Positions 33,203 to 42,088 of a stretch of DNA of 56,240 nucleotides are shown piece by piece. The DNA comes from Actinomycetes bacterium (GTDB lineage Bacteria > Actinomycetota > Actinomycetes > Propionibacteriales > Propionibacteriaceae): assembly GCA_023392635.1 (NCBI GenBank), contig JAEVYS010000121.1, forward strand, positions 1-56,240, written 5' to 3'. Below the pieces are notes generated by a model, which worked only from the letters and a program-made list of their open reading frames with translations, was not told where the DNA came from and searched no databases. A program made the position numbers and the translations under genes. Numbering within the stretch: the first letter of the stretch is position 1; each line of letters starts with the position of its first letter.

Positions 33203-33496
33203 TCAGCGACCGCGCAGGATCGACCGCACGATCAGGACGAAGGTCAGCGCACCGCCCGCAGCGGCCGCGAGCAGGGCGACGCGCTCGGTTCGAAGGTTCC
33301 CCCGCTCGTCGACCACCTGCGCCCGCGCCTGCTCGAACGTGCCCTCGGCGAACGTCCGGGCGTCGGCGACGGTGTGGGCGAGGATGGCCTTCGGGTGCAC
33401 CTGGTTGATCAGGCCCTCGACGTTCGAAGCGAGCCGCAGCCGGGCGGCGTCGATCTCCGCCTCGATCTCCTCGCGCGTGCGCACTGCTTCTGCCAT
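33203..33496 (-). CDS. DUF3618 family membrane protein
   Basis: 97 aa. The N-terminal helix VRTREEIEAEIDAARLRLAS is the DUF3618 signature, followed by an amphipathic stretch and one C-terminal transmembrane helix (about 72-92) ending RSILRGR. GGGAGGA lies upstream of the ATG at 33496. Such proteins are common in actinobacteria and of unknown function, often near stress or envelope genes. The frame extends far upstream but only this portion is coding. Confidence 0.85.
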   Translation of the reverse strand: MAEAVRTREEIEAEIDAARLRLASNVEGLINQVHPKAILAHTVADARTFAEGTFEQARAQVVDERGNLRTERVALLAAAAGGALTFVLIVRSILRGR

Positions 33497-33604
33497 GGGT
33501 CCTCCCAGCTCACGGGCCGCCGTCTGCGGGCCCAGCCTATGCCAGCGACCGCGGTGCGAAACGGCGGACGGCGAACCAGTACCCCGATCACCTAGAGTGG
33601 CCGC

Positions 33605-34081
33605 ATGACCCAGCTGCAGCCCGGCGACACGGCGCCGGCCTTCACCCTGCCCGACGCGGACTCGCGGCCGGTCTCCCTGGCCGACTACGCGGGAGAACGG
33701 GTCATCGTCTACTTCTTCCCCGCCGCCATGACGCCCGGCTGCTCGCTCGAGGCCGTCGACTTCGACGCCGCCGTCGGCGACCTGTCCGCCGCCGGCTACC
33801 GGGTGGTCGGCATCTCCCCCGACAGCCCGGACAAGCTGGCGAAGTTCCGCGAGCGCGACGACCTGCACTTCCCGCTCCTCGCCGACACCGGCCGCGAGGT
33901 CCTCGGCGCCTACGGCGCCTTCGGGCAGAAGACGCTGTACGGCAAGACGGTGGAGGGCGTCATCCGGTCGACCTTCATCGTCGACGTCGACGACGCCGGC
34001 GCCGGCACCGTCGCGGTGGCCCAGTACAACGTGCGCGCCACCGGGCACGTTGCGAAGCTGCGTCGCGAACTCGGGGTCTGA
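33605..34081 (+). CDS. bcp: BCP-type peroxiredoxin
   Basis: 158 aa thioredoxin-fold thiol peroxidase that reduces hydrogen and organic peroxides in the cytoplasm. The peroxidatic Cys46 is in FFPAAMTPGCSLEAVDF. In two-Cys BCPs the resolving Cys sits five residues later (EAC), but here that position is Val51 and no other Cys exists, so this must be a one-Cys enzyme relying on an external thiol. Divergent from the DUF3618 gene; three bases separate its stop from the convergent channel gene. Confidence 0.92.
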   Translation: MTQLQPGDTAPAFTLPDADSRPVSLADYAGERVIVYFFPAAMTPGCSLEAVDFDAAVGDLSAAGYRVVGISPDSPDKLAKFRERDDLHFPLLADTGREVLGAYGAFGQKTLYGKTVEGVIRSTFIVDVDDAGAGTVAVAQYNVRATGHVAKLRRELGV

Positions 34082-34084
34082 CCC

Positions 34085-35155
34085 TCAGCCCTCGGGCTCC
34101 GGCTGCCAGGACCGGGAGCCGGCCGGCCCGATCCCTGCGGCGAGCCCGTCCAGCACGTCGGTCGCGCCCGAGACGATGAGGTGCTCCCCGTCCTGCACCA
34201 CGCGGGAGTCCGGAGGGTTCGGCTCGTACTCACCCGGCGCGTGCAGGACCGCGAGGGTGAGCACCCCCCGTCCCCGGAGTTCGCCGATGGTCCTGCCCAC
34301 GAGGGGGCCGTCGGCCGCGGCGACCACCTCCTCCATGCTGAACGCCATCTGGCCACGGGTCAGGGCCGCATCGATGAACTCGATCACCCCGGGCTTGAGA
34401 GCCAGGTTCACGATCCGGCGTCCGGCCATCGTGTACGGGGAGACGGCCCGGTCGGCGCCGGCCTGGATGAGTTTGGAGATGACGGTGTCGGCGCCGGCGC
34501 GGCCGACGATGAACAACCCCGGGTTGATGGAGCGGGCGGTCAGGGTGACGTAGACGTTCTGGGCGTCGGAGTCGATGGCAGCGACCAGTCCCCTGGCACG
34601 CTCCACACCGGCCTGCCGCAGCACCTCGTCGGTCGCGCCGTCCCCGTGGACGACCAGGTAGTCGTTGGCCTCCGCCCGCTGGAGTGAGTCCTCGCGCACG
34701 TCGATGACCACCACGCGATGACCGTCCTCGACCAGTTCCCTGGCCACCATGGACCCGACGCGGCCGAACCCGCACACGATCCAGTGCCCCTGCAGCTGGT
34801 CGATCATCCGGCTCATGCGCTTCGCCTTCCTTCTTCCGCTGGCGACATCGGTCATCACGGTCTCGGCGACCACGCCGACGGTGCCGAAGACCACGCCGAT
34901 CGCGGACACCGCCATCAGCATGGTCCAGACGCGTCCGGCCCAGTCGAGCTCGTGGATCTCGCGGAAGCCCACGGTGGACATGGTGGTCACGGCCATGTAC
35001 AGGCCGTCGAAGAAGCTCCAGCCCTCGATCAGCACGTAGCCAAGCGCGCCCACTACGGCGAGGGCGAGCACGGCCAGGACCCAGGTGACGACGGGGCTGA
35101 CCGTGCGTGCCCCGCCCGAGCCGCCGATGCCGGCGGTGGGCCTCCGCAGCCTCAC
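34085..35155 (-). CDS. Potassium channel with TrkA/RCK domain
   Basis: 356 aa. Two transmembrane helices (about 22-42 and 75-98) flank a pore loop whose filter reads TVGF (61-64) instead of the common TVGY. An RCK-N Rossmann domain follows (GFGRVGS at 129-135) and then a TrkA-C domain (about 260-340). It resembles MthK/Kch-type ligand-gated K+ channels. GTG start at 35155. The last dozen residues are a polar tail of no recognisable function. Confidence 0.9.
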   Translation of the reverse strand: MRLRRPTAGIGGSGGARTVSPVVTWVLAVLALAVVGALGYVLIEGWSFFDGLYMAVTTMSTVGFREIHELDWAGRVWTMLMAVSAIGVVFGTVGVVAETVMTDVASGRRKAKRMSRMIDQLQGHWIVCGFGRVGSMVARELVEDGHRVVVIDVREDSLQRAEANDYLVVHGDGATDEVLRQAGVERARGLVAAIDSDAQNVYVTLTARSINPGLFIVGRAGADTVISKLIQAGADRAVSPYTMAGRRIVNLALKPGVIEFIDAALTRGQMAFSMEEVVAAADGPLVGRTIGELRGRGVLTLAVLHAPGEYEPNPPDSRVVQDGEHLIVSGATDVLDGLAAGIGPAGSRSWQPEPEG

Positions 35156-35213
35156 GGCCGCATCCTATTGGCGACGCACCGGACGCACGTCGACAACGGT
35201 GGATTGCCGCTGG

Positions 35214-36023
35214 TCAGCCCAGCGGACCCAGCAGGTACCCCTTCAGGATCTGGTTCGCACGACCGGAATTCCCGTGCTGGGCGGTGAAGGCGTCGGTACC
35301 GTCCTTGCCGCACATGCCGAGAATGCGCTGGGGGCCACCGGGGTGCCGGCCGATCCACTTGGTGAGGTCGTAGACGTTCTTGTCGACCACGGACCAGCAG
35401 GACGAGTTGTCGGCGTGCTTCGCGACCTGCGCCATGGTGTACTTCGCGGGCGTCTTGGACGGTGAGGCGGACGCCGTTCCCGGGGCCGGCGCCGTGGCGG
35501 CCGGCGGGTGGTCATTGTTCGCGTCGGTCGTGCCGGCCCACGCGGCCTGCGCGCCGCTGTGGCCCACCACCACGGTGACGGCGGTGACGATGAGCGCGAG
35601 CAGCGCGGTCAGGACGCCGGCCACGGTCGCCGCCATCGAGCGCGGCCGGGTCGAACCCCCCGCCCTGCGGAACAGGAAGAACCAGATCGCGGCGAGCACC
35701 ACCAGGCCCACTGCGAGCACCGGCAGCACGTCACCCCAGGATGCGTGGTCCTGGGGGTCGCCGACCGAACGCGCCAGCGCCTCGCCGGACTCCTTGGCCA
35801 CGAAGGCTGCCCCCGTGCCGACGACCAGTGCCCCGAGGGTCAGCCAACCGAACCGGTCGGCCCACTTCGGAACGAACACCAGCACCACGAGCCCGAGCGC
35901 CGCCAGTGGCAGCAGCACCACGGCGAAGTGGACCACGAGCGGGTGCATGGGAAGTCCGAAGAACGAATCGAAGAGTCCGGACTCGAGTGGAGTCAGCATG
36001 CCGGCAACGGTAGTCGGCGCCAC
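35214..36023 (-). CDS. DUF2231 membrane domain fused to cytochrome b5-like domain
   Basis: 269 aa. Four transmembrane helices (about 28-50, 57-76, 97-118, 130-152) form a DUF2231 unit with the typical GLPMHPLVVHFAVVLLPLA opening. A Pro/Ala/Ser-rich linker follows, then a cytochrome b5-like haem domain (about 195-269) with WIGRHPGG supplying one axial His and AFTAQHG the second. The C-terminal domain is probably extracellular. This suggests a membrane electron-transfer protein. The GTG at 36023 has a GAGG site upstream; ATG at 35999 is an alternative. Confidence 0.82.
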   Translation of the reverse strand: MAPTTVAGMLTPLESGLFDSFFGLPMHPLVVHFAVVLLPLAALGLVVLVFVPKWADRFGWLTLGALVVGTGAAFVAKESGEALARSVGDPQDHASWGDVLPVLAVGLVVLAAIWFFLFRRAGGSTRPRSMAATVAGVLTALLALIVTAVTVVVGHSGAQAAWAGTTDANNDHPPAATAPAPGTASASPSKTPAKYTMAQVAKHADNSSCWSVVDKNVYDLTKWIGRHPGGPQRILGMCGKDGTDAFTAQHGNSGRANQILKGYLLGPLG

Positions 36024-36077
36024 CTCAAGCCAACCTCAAGCGCGGGGCAAGCCTCCCCGAAGGCCGTCGGGAGCGGC

Positions 36078-36479
36078 TCAGCCGCGCAGGAACACCGGGC
36101 TGCCCTTCACGCAGGTCGCGGTGATCCTGGTCTCCTCGGCGTCGTCGTCGCTGCCGCCGGTCACCTCGAAATCCAGCCGCAGCCGCTCGGGACCGCGTTC
36201 GTACAGCCTCACCCAGTAGCCGACGTTGGGCACGGCGGAGTCGAGCGAGATGGCCTCGCCGGCGCAGCGGGCGCTCACCGTCCCCGCCCTGCCACTCCAT
36301 GTCTTGGCGGCCTGCGGCGCCTCGCCGGTCGGGACGTCGGGGTCGGGGCTGGCAACGACGACGACCGGTTGGCCGACGTGCGCGCCGGCCGAGGAAATGA
36401 CGCCCCAGGTGAGCGTGGACGCGCCGGCGACCGTGGCAACCCACAGCAGCGAGATGCCCCCTGCCCTGCGCCCGTTCAC
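36078..36479 (-). CDS. Hypothetical membrane-anchored protein
   Basis: 133 aa. One N-terminal hydrophobic helix (about 8-30) is followed by a Pro-rich linker and a small beta-rich domain containing a Cys pair (SARCAGEA and TATCVKG) that could form a disulfide outside the cell. I do not recognise the family. GTG start at 36479. It is divergent from the response regulator gene, 51 nt away, so it might be a target of that two-component system. Confidence 0.65.
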   Translation of the reverse strand: MNGRRAGGISLLWVATVAGASTLTWGVISSAGAHVGQPVVVVASPDPDVPTGEAPQAAKTWSGRAGTVSARCAGEAISLDSAVPNVGYWVRLYERGPERLRLDFEVTGGSDDDAEETRITATCVKGSPVFLRG

Positions 36480-36530
36480 CGGCTCATTCTTCCACCCACC
36501 GGCAACGCCGGGCGGGAGTACCTTACGGGC

Positions 36531-37223
36531 ATGACGCGCATCCTGGTCGTCGAGGACGACGCCGCGATCGGACGCCTTCTGCGGCGCAACCTCACCGACC
36601 GCGGCGATGTGGTGACGGTGGCGACCGACGGCGCGTCCGGCCTGGCGCTGGCCCTCCAGGAGCAGCCCGAGGTGGTGCTTCTCGATCTCGGCCTGCCCGA
36701 CCTCGACGGGCGCCAGGTGCTACAGATGCTGCGCGCGGTGAGCCAGGTGCCGGTGATCGTGATCACCGCGCAGGACGACGACCGCACGGTGGTGCAGGCG
36801 CTGGACGCGGGCGCGGACGACTACCTGGTGAAGCCCTTCGGGAGCGAACAGCTCGCCGCCCGGATCCGGGCCGTGCTGAGGCGCTCGGGCCCCGGCCCCT
36901 CGGGCGACCCCTCGGTGCGGGTGGGCGACCTCGAGATCGACCCGGCCACCCGCGTGGTCACGCTGGCGGGCGCGCCGGTGGAGTTGTCCCGCAAGGAGTT
37001 CGACCTGCTGTGGCTGCTGGCCACCCACCCGGGGGAGGTCGTCACGAAACGCGAGATGCTGGCCGGGGTCTGGGGGCTGCCGTTCGGTGGTGGCGACCGT
37101 ACCGTCGACGTCCACCTGAGCTGGCTGCGCCGCAAGCTCGGTGAGACCGCCGCCGAGCCGCGGTACCTCTACACCGTGCGGGGCGTCGGCGTCCGCCTCG
37201 CGCCTCCGGGGACGGAGGGCTGA
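36531..37223 (+). CDS. OmpR/PhoB-type response regulator
   Basis: 230 aa. The receiver domain has DD at 9-10, phospho-acceptor Asp52 in VLLDLGLPDLDG and Lys101 in VKPFG. A winged-helix DNA-binding domain follows (about 130-228, LSRKEFDLLWLLATHPGEVV and RTVDVHLSWLRRKLG). ATG at 36531. Its TGA shares the A of the kinase ATG, so regulator and kinase are made in step. Confidence 0.94.
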   Translation: MTRILVVEDDAAIGRLLRRNLTDRGDVVTVATDGASGLALALQEQPEVVLLDLGLPDLDGRQVLQMLRAVSQVPVIVITAQDDDRTVVQALDAGADDYLVKPFGSEQLAARIRAVLRRSGPGPSGDPSVRVGDLEIDPATRVVTLAGAPVELSRKEFDLLWLLATHPGEVVTKREMLAGVWGLPFGGGDRTVDVHLSWLRRKLGETAAEPRYLYTVRGVGVRLAPPGTEG

Positions 37224-38497
37224 TGCGGCGTCAGGTGAGCATCCTGGTCGCGGTGATCAGCGCCGCCCTCGTCGCGTCCTTCGTCATCCCGCTCCTCCTG
37301 CTCGTCCGCACCCTTGCCGAGGACCGTGGGATGGCGGTAGCCAGCCAGCAGGCCAACACCGTCGCCGTCCTGGTGTCGAGCCTCCACGAGGACCCACGGG
37401 TCGCCGACCTGCTGTCGCCGAGCCTGTCGAAGTCGCCCGCGCTGACCAGCGTGGTGCTGGCCGACGGCACCGTCCTCGGCGCACCGTGGCCGAACCACGC
37501 CGCCGACCCCGAGTACCAGCGTGCCCAGCAGGGCGAGGCGTTCTCGGTCCGCGATGCCGGTGGCGGCCGGGTGTACGTCCCGGTCGTGGCCGACGGCAGC
37601 GTCGCGGTCACGCGGGCGACCATGACCAGTGACCAGCTCGCCGAGGGGGTCGGGCTCGCCTGGGTGAGCATCATCGCGCTGGGCCTGCTGCTCGGCGGTG
37701 TCGCTGTCCTGGTGGCGGCCCAGGTGGGCCGGGGCGTCAGCAGGCCCCTGCTCGCCGTCGCCGCCACCGCGCACCGTCTCCGCGAGGGGGAACTCTCCGC
37801 GCGGGCACCACTCGCAGGGCCGCCGGAGACCGTGGAACTGGGCTCAGCGCTCAACGGCCTGGCCGATCGGATCCAGGAGCTCCTCGCGGCCGAGCGGGAG
37901 AACGTCCGCGGGCTCGCGCACCGCCTGCGCACCCCCGTGACCGCCCTGCGCCTGGAGGCCGAGCACGTGACCGACGCGGACGCCCGCGCCGAGCTTGCCG
38001 AACTCGTCGGACAGTTGCAGGCGGCCATCGACCAGGTGGTGCGGGAGGCACAGCGACCGCTCCGCGAGGACCTGCCGGGCAGCTGCGACGCCCTGGAGGT
38101 GGTGACCGCCCGGATGAACTACTGGCGGCCCTTGGCCGAGGACCAGGGCCGGCCGATCGACCTTCGACTGCCGAGGGGGCCGGTGCGCGTGGCGCTCAGC
38201 ACGCTCCAGCTGGGAGACGTCGTGGACATCTGCGTCGACAACATCTTCGCCCACACCCCGGAAGGCACGGCCTTCCGGGTGGAGCTCACCGCAACGGGCG
38301 GCCGCGCGACGCTCCTCGTCGCCGATTCCGGGCCCGGCTTCCCGGTCGAGCGTGGCGAGCCGCGTCCGGGGACCTCGGGGATGGGACTGGCGATCGCCCG
38401 CCGCCTGGTCGCCCATGCGCACGGGACGCTGTCCACCTCGGCGCCCGGCGTGGCGGCCAGCGTGGTGCGGATCGAGCTCCCGCTGCTGGAGGGCTGA
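37223..38497 (+). CDS. Sensor histidine kinase
   Basis: 424 aa. It has TM1 (about 6-28), an extracellular sensor loop of about 110 residues, TM2 (147-168), a HAMP region and a HisKA helix with His233 in LAHRLRTPVTAL. The GHKL ATPase has N-box DICVDNIFAHTPEG, G1 VADSGPGFP and G2 GTSGMGLAIA. It is the cognate partner of the OmpR-type regulator directly upstream. The signal is not evident from the sensor loop. Confidence 0.93.
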   Translation: MRRQVSILVAVISAALVASFVIPLLLLVRTLAEDRGMAVASQQANTVAVLVSSLHEDPRVADLLSPSLSKSPALTSVVLADGTVLGAPWPNHAADPEYQRAQQGEAFSVRDAGGGRVYVPVVADGSVAVTRATMTSDQLAEGVGLAWVSIIALGLLLGGVAVLVAAQVGRGVSRPLLAVAATAHRLREGELSARAPLAGPPETVELGSALNGLADRIQELLAAERENVRGLAHRLRTPVTALRLEAEHVTDADARAELAELVGQLQAAIDQVVREAQRPLREDLPGSCDALEVVTARMNYWRPLAEDQGRPIDLRLPRGPVRVALSTLQLGDVVDICVDNIFAHTPEGTAFRVELTATGGRATLLVADSGPGFPVERGEPRPGTSGMGLAIARRLVAHAHGTLSTSAPGVAASVVRIELPLLEG

Positions 38498-38538
38498 GCG
38501 CACCACGGCGCTCCGGCCCACGGTCGGCAGCGGGGACC

Positions 38539-40515
38539 TCAGATGGCGCCGTACGCCGCTGCCTTGCGGATCAGTTCCGCGCGGGTCTCGGCCTGGAACT
38601 TCTCGCGCAGGGTGACCACCTGCTTGCGTACCGTGTTGACCGAGACCTGGAGCTTGCGGGCGATCTCGGGCACGGAGTCGTCGGTGGCCAGGAGCGGGAG
38701 CAACACCTGCTCGCGCTCGGTCAGGTGCAGCGGCCGTGCTCCCCCCGCGCCGGCGTCGTTGAGCTGGCCGAGGCGTTCCTCCAGCAGGACCAACCTCGGG
38801 TCGGACGGGTCGATGTGCTCGGCGCACAGCTCGAGCAGCGCGTCCCGTCCGGCCTTCGGCAACAGGGCCAGGTGGAGGTAGGTCTCGCTCGCCAGCATGC
38901 GCTTCACCTCGGTGACGGCATCCCGGCGGATCGCCTCGTCGAGGTCGTCCCCGAGGAGCGCCGCAGCCGCCCGGACGGTCACGAACCGGGCGCGCTCGGA
39001 GCTGTCGAGGCTGGGGTTGTAAGGGCCCGAGTCCGAGAGCCGGACCGCCTGCTTGTACTGGCCCGCCCACAGGTGGATACGAGCCTGGGCGAGCACGCGC
39101 AGTTTCTCCGGCAGTGCCTCGGCCGCCTGGGTGGCCATGCCGAAGGCCCCTGCCTTGGTGAGCAGCATCACCCGGGCACGGGTGAGGACCACGCTGCCGA
39201 ACGGCTCCTCCTGCTCGCGGCCGAGGAGGGCCAGCCGGGCGATCTCGGCCGACAGGGTCGCCACGCCGGCGTTGAGGTCGCCCCACAGCGCGGCCCGCCA
39301 GGCGTCCAGAGCCGCACGTACCGCCCACGTGCCGGCCAGGGCGGCGTTCGCCGGCGACACCAGCGACAGGCACCGGTCGAGCTCCGCGAGATCGAGTCGC
39401 CGGACCGCCTCGTTGCCGTCGGCGAGGAGTTCGAACACCTCCCCCTGACCGCGCAGGCCGCGGACGCCGAGGTCGTCGTCGATGGCCGCGACGGGAGGGT
39501 CGGAGTGGTGGGCGGGCCCCTCATCGGTGGAGATGCTCTGGGCGAGGGCGGTCACCCCGCGGGCGAGGACCGCCACGGGGTCCCAGTCGGCGAGGATCGT
39601 GGCCCACCGCGCCTCGGTGACTGCGCGGAGCGGGTCGTGGCGGAACAGTGCCAGCCGCGCGGAGAACACGCGGAAGATGGCCTGCGGGGTGCGGCCGGGT
39701 CCGCGTCCCTCGCGGGAACGGGCGTCGATGAACGCGTCGATCTCCTGCTTGGTTCGCCAAGCCGCGTCCAGTGACTGTCCGGCGCGCGTCGACGGGAGCC
39801 GGCGTTCGCCGATCATGCGGAACGTCCCGGCGCTCACCGCCTCGTCGGTGTCCTCCCGGATGGACCAGTCGGCGTGCAGCAGGGCCGAGTCGAGCAGCAG
39901 GCGCTGCAGGACCGCTTCCTGTTCCTTCTTCGGATCCCCGAGCAGCAGTGACTCGGCCGCTCCGGAGGCCCAGGTGAGGATCGCGCGGGCCTTGCGTGCC
40001 TCGACCGGCAGGTCCCGCAGCACCTCGAGGGTGTCGAGGGGGAGGTTGGCCGTGTGCTCGCCGAGGAGCAGCCAGACCCGCTCCATCGCGTCCCAGCGCG
40101 CCAAGCGGCGCGCCCACGCGGCGACCGCAGAGATCACCGCCGGGTCCGGGTCGGTGAGCCAGGTGTCGACCAGCTCCTCCCTGGTGGCGTCGGCACCGCC
40201 GAGCGCCTCGAGCTCCCGTTCCAGGACCAGCAGCCACTCCTCACGAAACCGGTAGGTGTCGGTGCCGTTGACCGCCTCCGCGATGCCCGCGTGGTTGAGC
40301 AGGGACGTGAAGAACGTCCACTCCGGCGCACGCCCACCGCTGAAGCAGCGCGCCACCAACCGGTAGCCGTCCGCCCCGATCTCCGGCCACAGGGTCAGCG
40401 CCGCGACCCAGGATCCCAGCGGTGCCGGCAACTCCAGTTCTGACTCAGGTGGTGAGTCACCGTTGGAGGTTCTGGACTGGCGGGGAATTGAAGGCGGCAA
40501 TCCCGCACCGGTCAT
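38539..40515 (-). CDS. Large LuxR-family regulator
   Basis: 658 aa. Only the C-terminal LuxR HTH (about 590-655: LTEREQVLLPLLATDDSVPEIARKL, then VSVNTVRKQVVTLREKF) is recognisable. The rest is a long alpha-helical region of repeat-like character, similar to the TPR part of LAL/MalT regulators, but no Walker A motif is visible, so it lacks the STAND ATPase. ATG at 40515 with AAGGGTGA upstream. Convergent with the two-component kinase gene. Its ligand and targets are unknown. Confidence 0.8.
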   Translation of the reverse strand: MTGAGLPPSIPRQSRTSNGDSPPESELELPAPLGSWVAALTLWPEIGADGYRLVARCFSGGRAPEWTFFTSLLNHAGIAEAVNGTDTYRFREEWLLVLERELEALGGADATREELVDTWLTDPDPAVISAVAAWARRLARWDAMERVWLLLGEHTANLPLDTLEVLRDLPVEARKARAILTWASGAAESLLLGDPKKEQEAVLQRLLLDSALLHADWSIREDTDEAVSAGTFRMIGERRLPSTRAGQSLDAAWRTKQEIDAFIDARSREGRGPGRTPQAIFRVFSARLALFRHDPLRAVTEARWATILADWDPVAVLARGVTALAQSISTDEGPAHHSDPPVAAIDDDLGVRGLRGQGEVFELLADGNEAVRRLDLAELDRCLSLVSPANAALAGTWAVRAALDAWRAALWGDLNAGVATLSAEIARLALLGREQEEPFGSVVLTRARVMLLTKAGAFGMATQAAEALPEKLRVLAQARIHLWAGQYKQAVRLSDSGPYNPSLDSSERARFVTVRAAAALLGDDLDEAIRRDAVTEVKRMLASETYLHLALLPKAGRDALLELCAEHIDPSDPRLVLLEERLGQLNDAGAGGARPLHLTEREQVLLPLLATDDSVPEIARKLQVSVNTVRKQVVTLREKFQAETRAELIRKAAAYGAI

Positions 40516-41107
40516 GGGCTCACCCTTCTGTCCAAGGAAGCTTGCACTGTCTCGCCACGCCGGCGCCTCGCGGCCTCGACGTCCCCAGCGGCGCACGGAG
40601 GCCGGGTACCGGGTGCCGCCGTGGCGACGCACACAGAAGGCCAGGTGCTGGCTGTTCGTCCCGCTGCACCAAGGACAGCAGGGCTTCCGGCACCAACACC
40701 GCTAGTAAACGCACGTTCCCCCCTATCGCACCTGACGCGGTATGGGCACAGTTGCTGACAGGACCACGCACGAGGCAAAGCCGCGGGCAGTCCAGGAGAA
40801 CCAGTCAGGCGGTTGTCGACGACACACCTTTCCCGAGGATCAGCGGCACACCCCCACTGCTCGGCCGGTCTCCTTCAGCACCAGTTCCAGATCGCTTGCC
40901 AGCTCGAGAGCCGGGGCAATCGGATCACCGGCTCCCCTCACCGGCCCGATCACCCCGGCTCTCCCTGTGCCCCCGGCGACCCGTGACGTCGGGGTTCCGA
41001 CGGCGTGCGCCCCACGCGCGGCGTTCAGCAACCGTTAAGGAGCGCTGGTTAGGCTGAGCCGCACACCGGGTCGCGAGCTCCCCTCCGCGCGACCCCCGGG
41101 AGGCCGT
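40516..41107. other. 592-base stretch without a convincing gene
   Basis: It holds the divergent upstream regions of the LuxR gene and the L,D-transpeptidase gene. Codon use is irregular. The best minus-strand candidate is a 64-codon frame from GTG 40714 to 40520. It follows an AGGGGGGA site and ends four bases before the LuxR ATG, so it could be an upstream leader ORF. A TAGGCT -10-like hexamer at 41050-41055 may serve the transpeptidase gene. I see no RNA gene or repeat. Confidence 0.4.
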
Positions 41108-42055
41108 GTGAAAGACCTGGGACGCCTGCTGGCGGTGCGTCCGCGTGCCCGGCTCGTCGCCGTGCTGATCGCGGTCGTCGTGGTCGCCGGCTGCGCACGC
41201 ACGCCGGTGGGCATGACCGACGACTGGACGCGCCACCTGCCGGGCGCGAGCAGCCCGTCCGCCGTCCCCACCGAGGTGGACCTGCCCACGGTGACCCCCA
41301 GCACGATCGGCACCCCGCCCCCCGCGGTCACGCCTCCGCCGAGGCCGGCGCCGGTCGACCCGTTCAGCACACTGAGCCCGAGGACCAGGAAGCAGTTCCG
41401 CCCCTGCCTGGCCAAGGTGGTCGGGCCGGGTTCGAGCGGGCGGTGCACGACCCTGCTGCTGAAGAAGCTGAAGGCGGCCGGCTACTATCCGTGGGCCGTT
41501 CCGGGGACCCTCACCACCGCCGGGGTGAACGCGCTCCTCAACTACCAGCGTTCCCGCGGGATCCACGGATCCGGCAGGACCGGCAGGTCCACCTGGCTGG
41601 CACTCGCCTCCAGGGCCAAGGCCGTCCCGAGCACGCTGCCGGGGAAGTGCCGCACGACGAAGGGCGTCATCCTGTGCGTCGACCAGGCGCACCGCAGGCT
41701 CTTTTGGATCCGGAACCACAAGGTGGTGCGGACGTTCGCCGTCCGGCTCGGGGGCTGGAACTTCCACCCGAAGACGAAGAAGTGGAAGGTCTTCGCCACG
41801 GCGAACGGCACCTGGCACGTCTACGACAAGCAGGTGAACCCGAAGTCGGAGAACTACGGCTCCGGGGCGATGCCGTACAGCACGATGTTCTACCCGGACA
41901 TGTACGTGCACTACTCGCCGGTCTTCCACAGCGTGGGGTACGCCACGTCGAGCCACGGCTGCGTCAACATCCGCAACCTGGGCGACGCCAGGTGGATCTT
42001 CCGGAACACCCCTCTCGGTGCCACCGTCTACATCTACTCCCCCGCGGCCGCCTGA
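41108..42055 (+). CDS. L,D-transpeptidase lipoprotein
   Basis: 315 aa. The N-terminal signal with lipobox VAGC is followed by a Pro/Thr-rich linker, a peptidoglycan-binding-like helical segment (about 115-170) and a C-terminal YkuD domain (about 180-315). The catalytic motif SHGCVNIRN has Cys285 and His283. It would form or remodel 3-3 peptidoglycan cross-links outside the membrane. GTG start at 41108 follows GGGAGG. Convergent with modC. Confidence 0.9.
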   Translation: MKDLGRLLAVRPRARLVAVLIAVVVVAGCARTPVGMTDDWTRHLPGASSPSAVPTEVDLPTVTPSTIGTPPPAVTPPPRPAPVDPFSTLSPRTRKQFRPCLAKVVGPGSSGRCTTLLLKKLKAAGYYPWAVPGTLTTAGVNALLNYQRSRGIHGSGRTGRSTWLALASRAKAVPSTLPGKCRTTKGVILCVDQAHRRLFWIRNHKVVRTFAVRLGGWNFHPKTKKWKVFATANGTWHVYDKQVNPKSENYGSGAMPYSTMFYPDMYVHYSPVFHSVGYATSSHGCVNIRNLGDARWIFRNTPLGATVYIYSPAAA

Positions 42056-42088
42056 ACGAGCGCCGGCGCGGACGCGCGGCGTTCGCCG

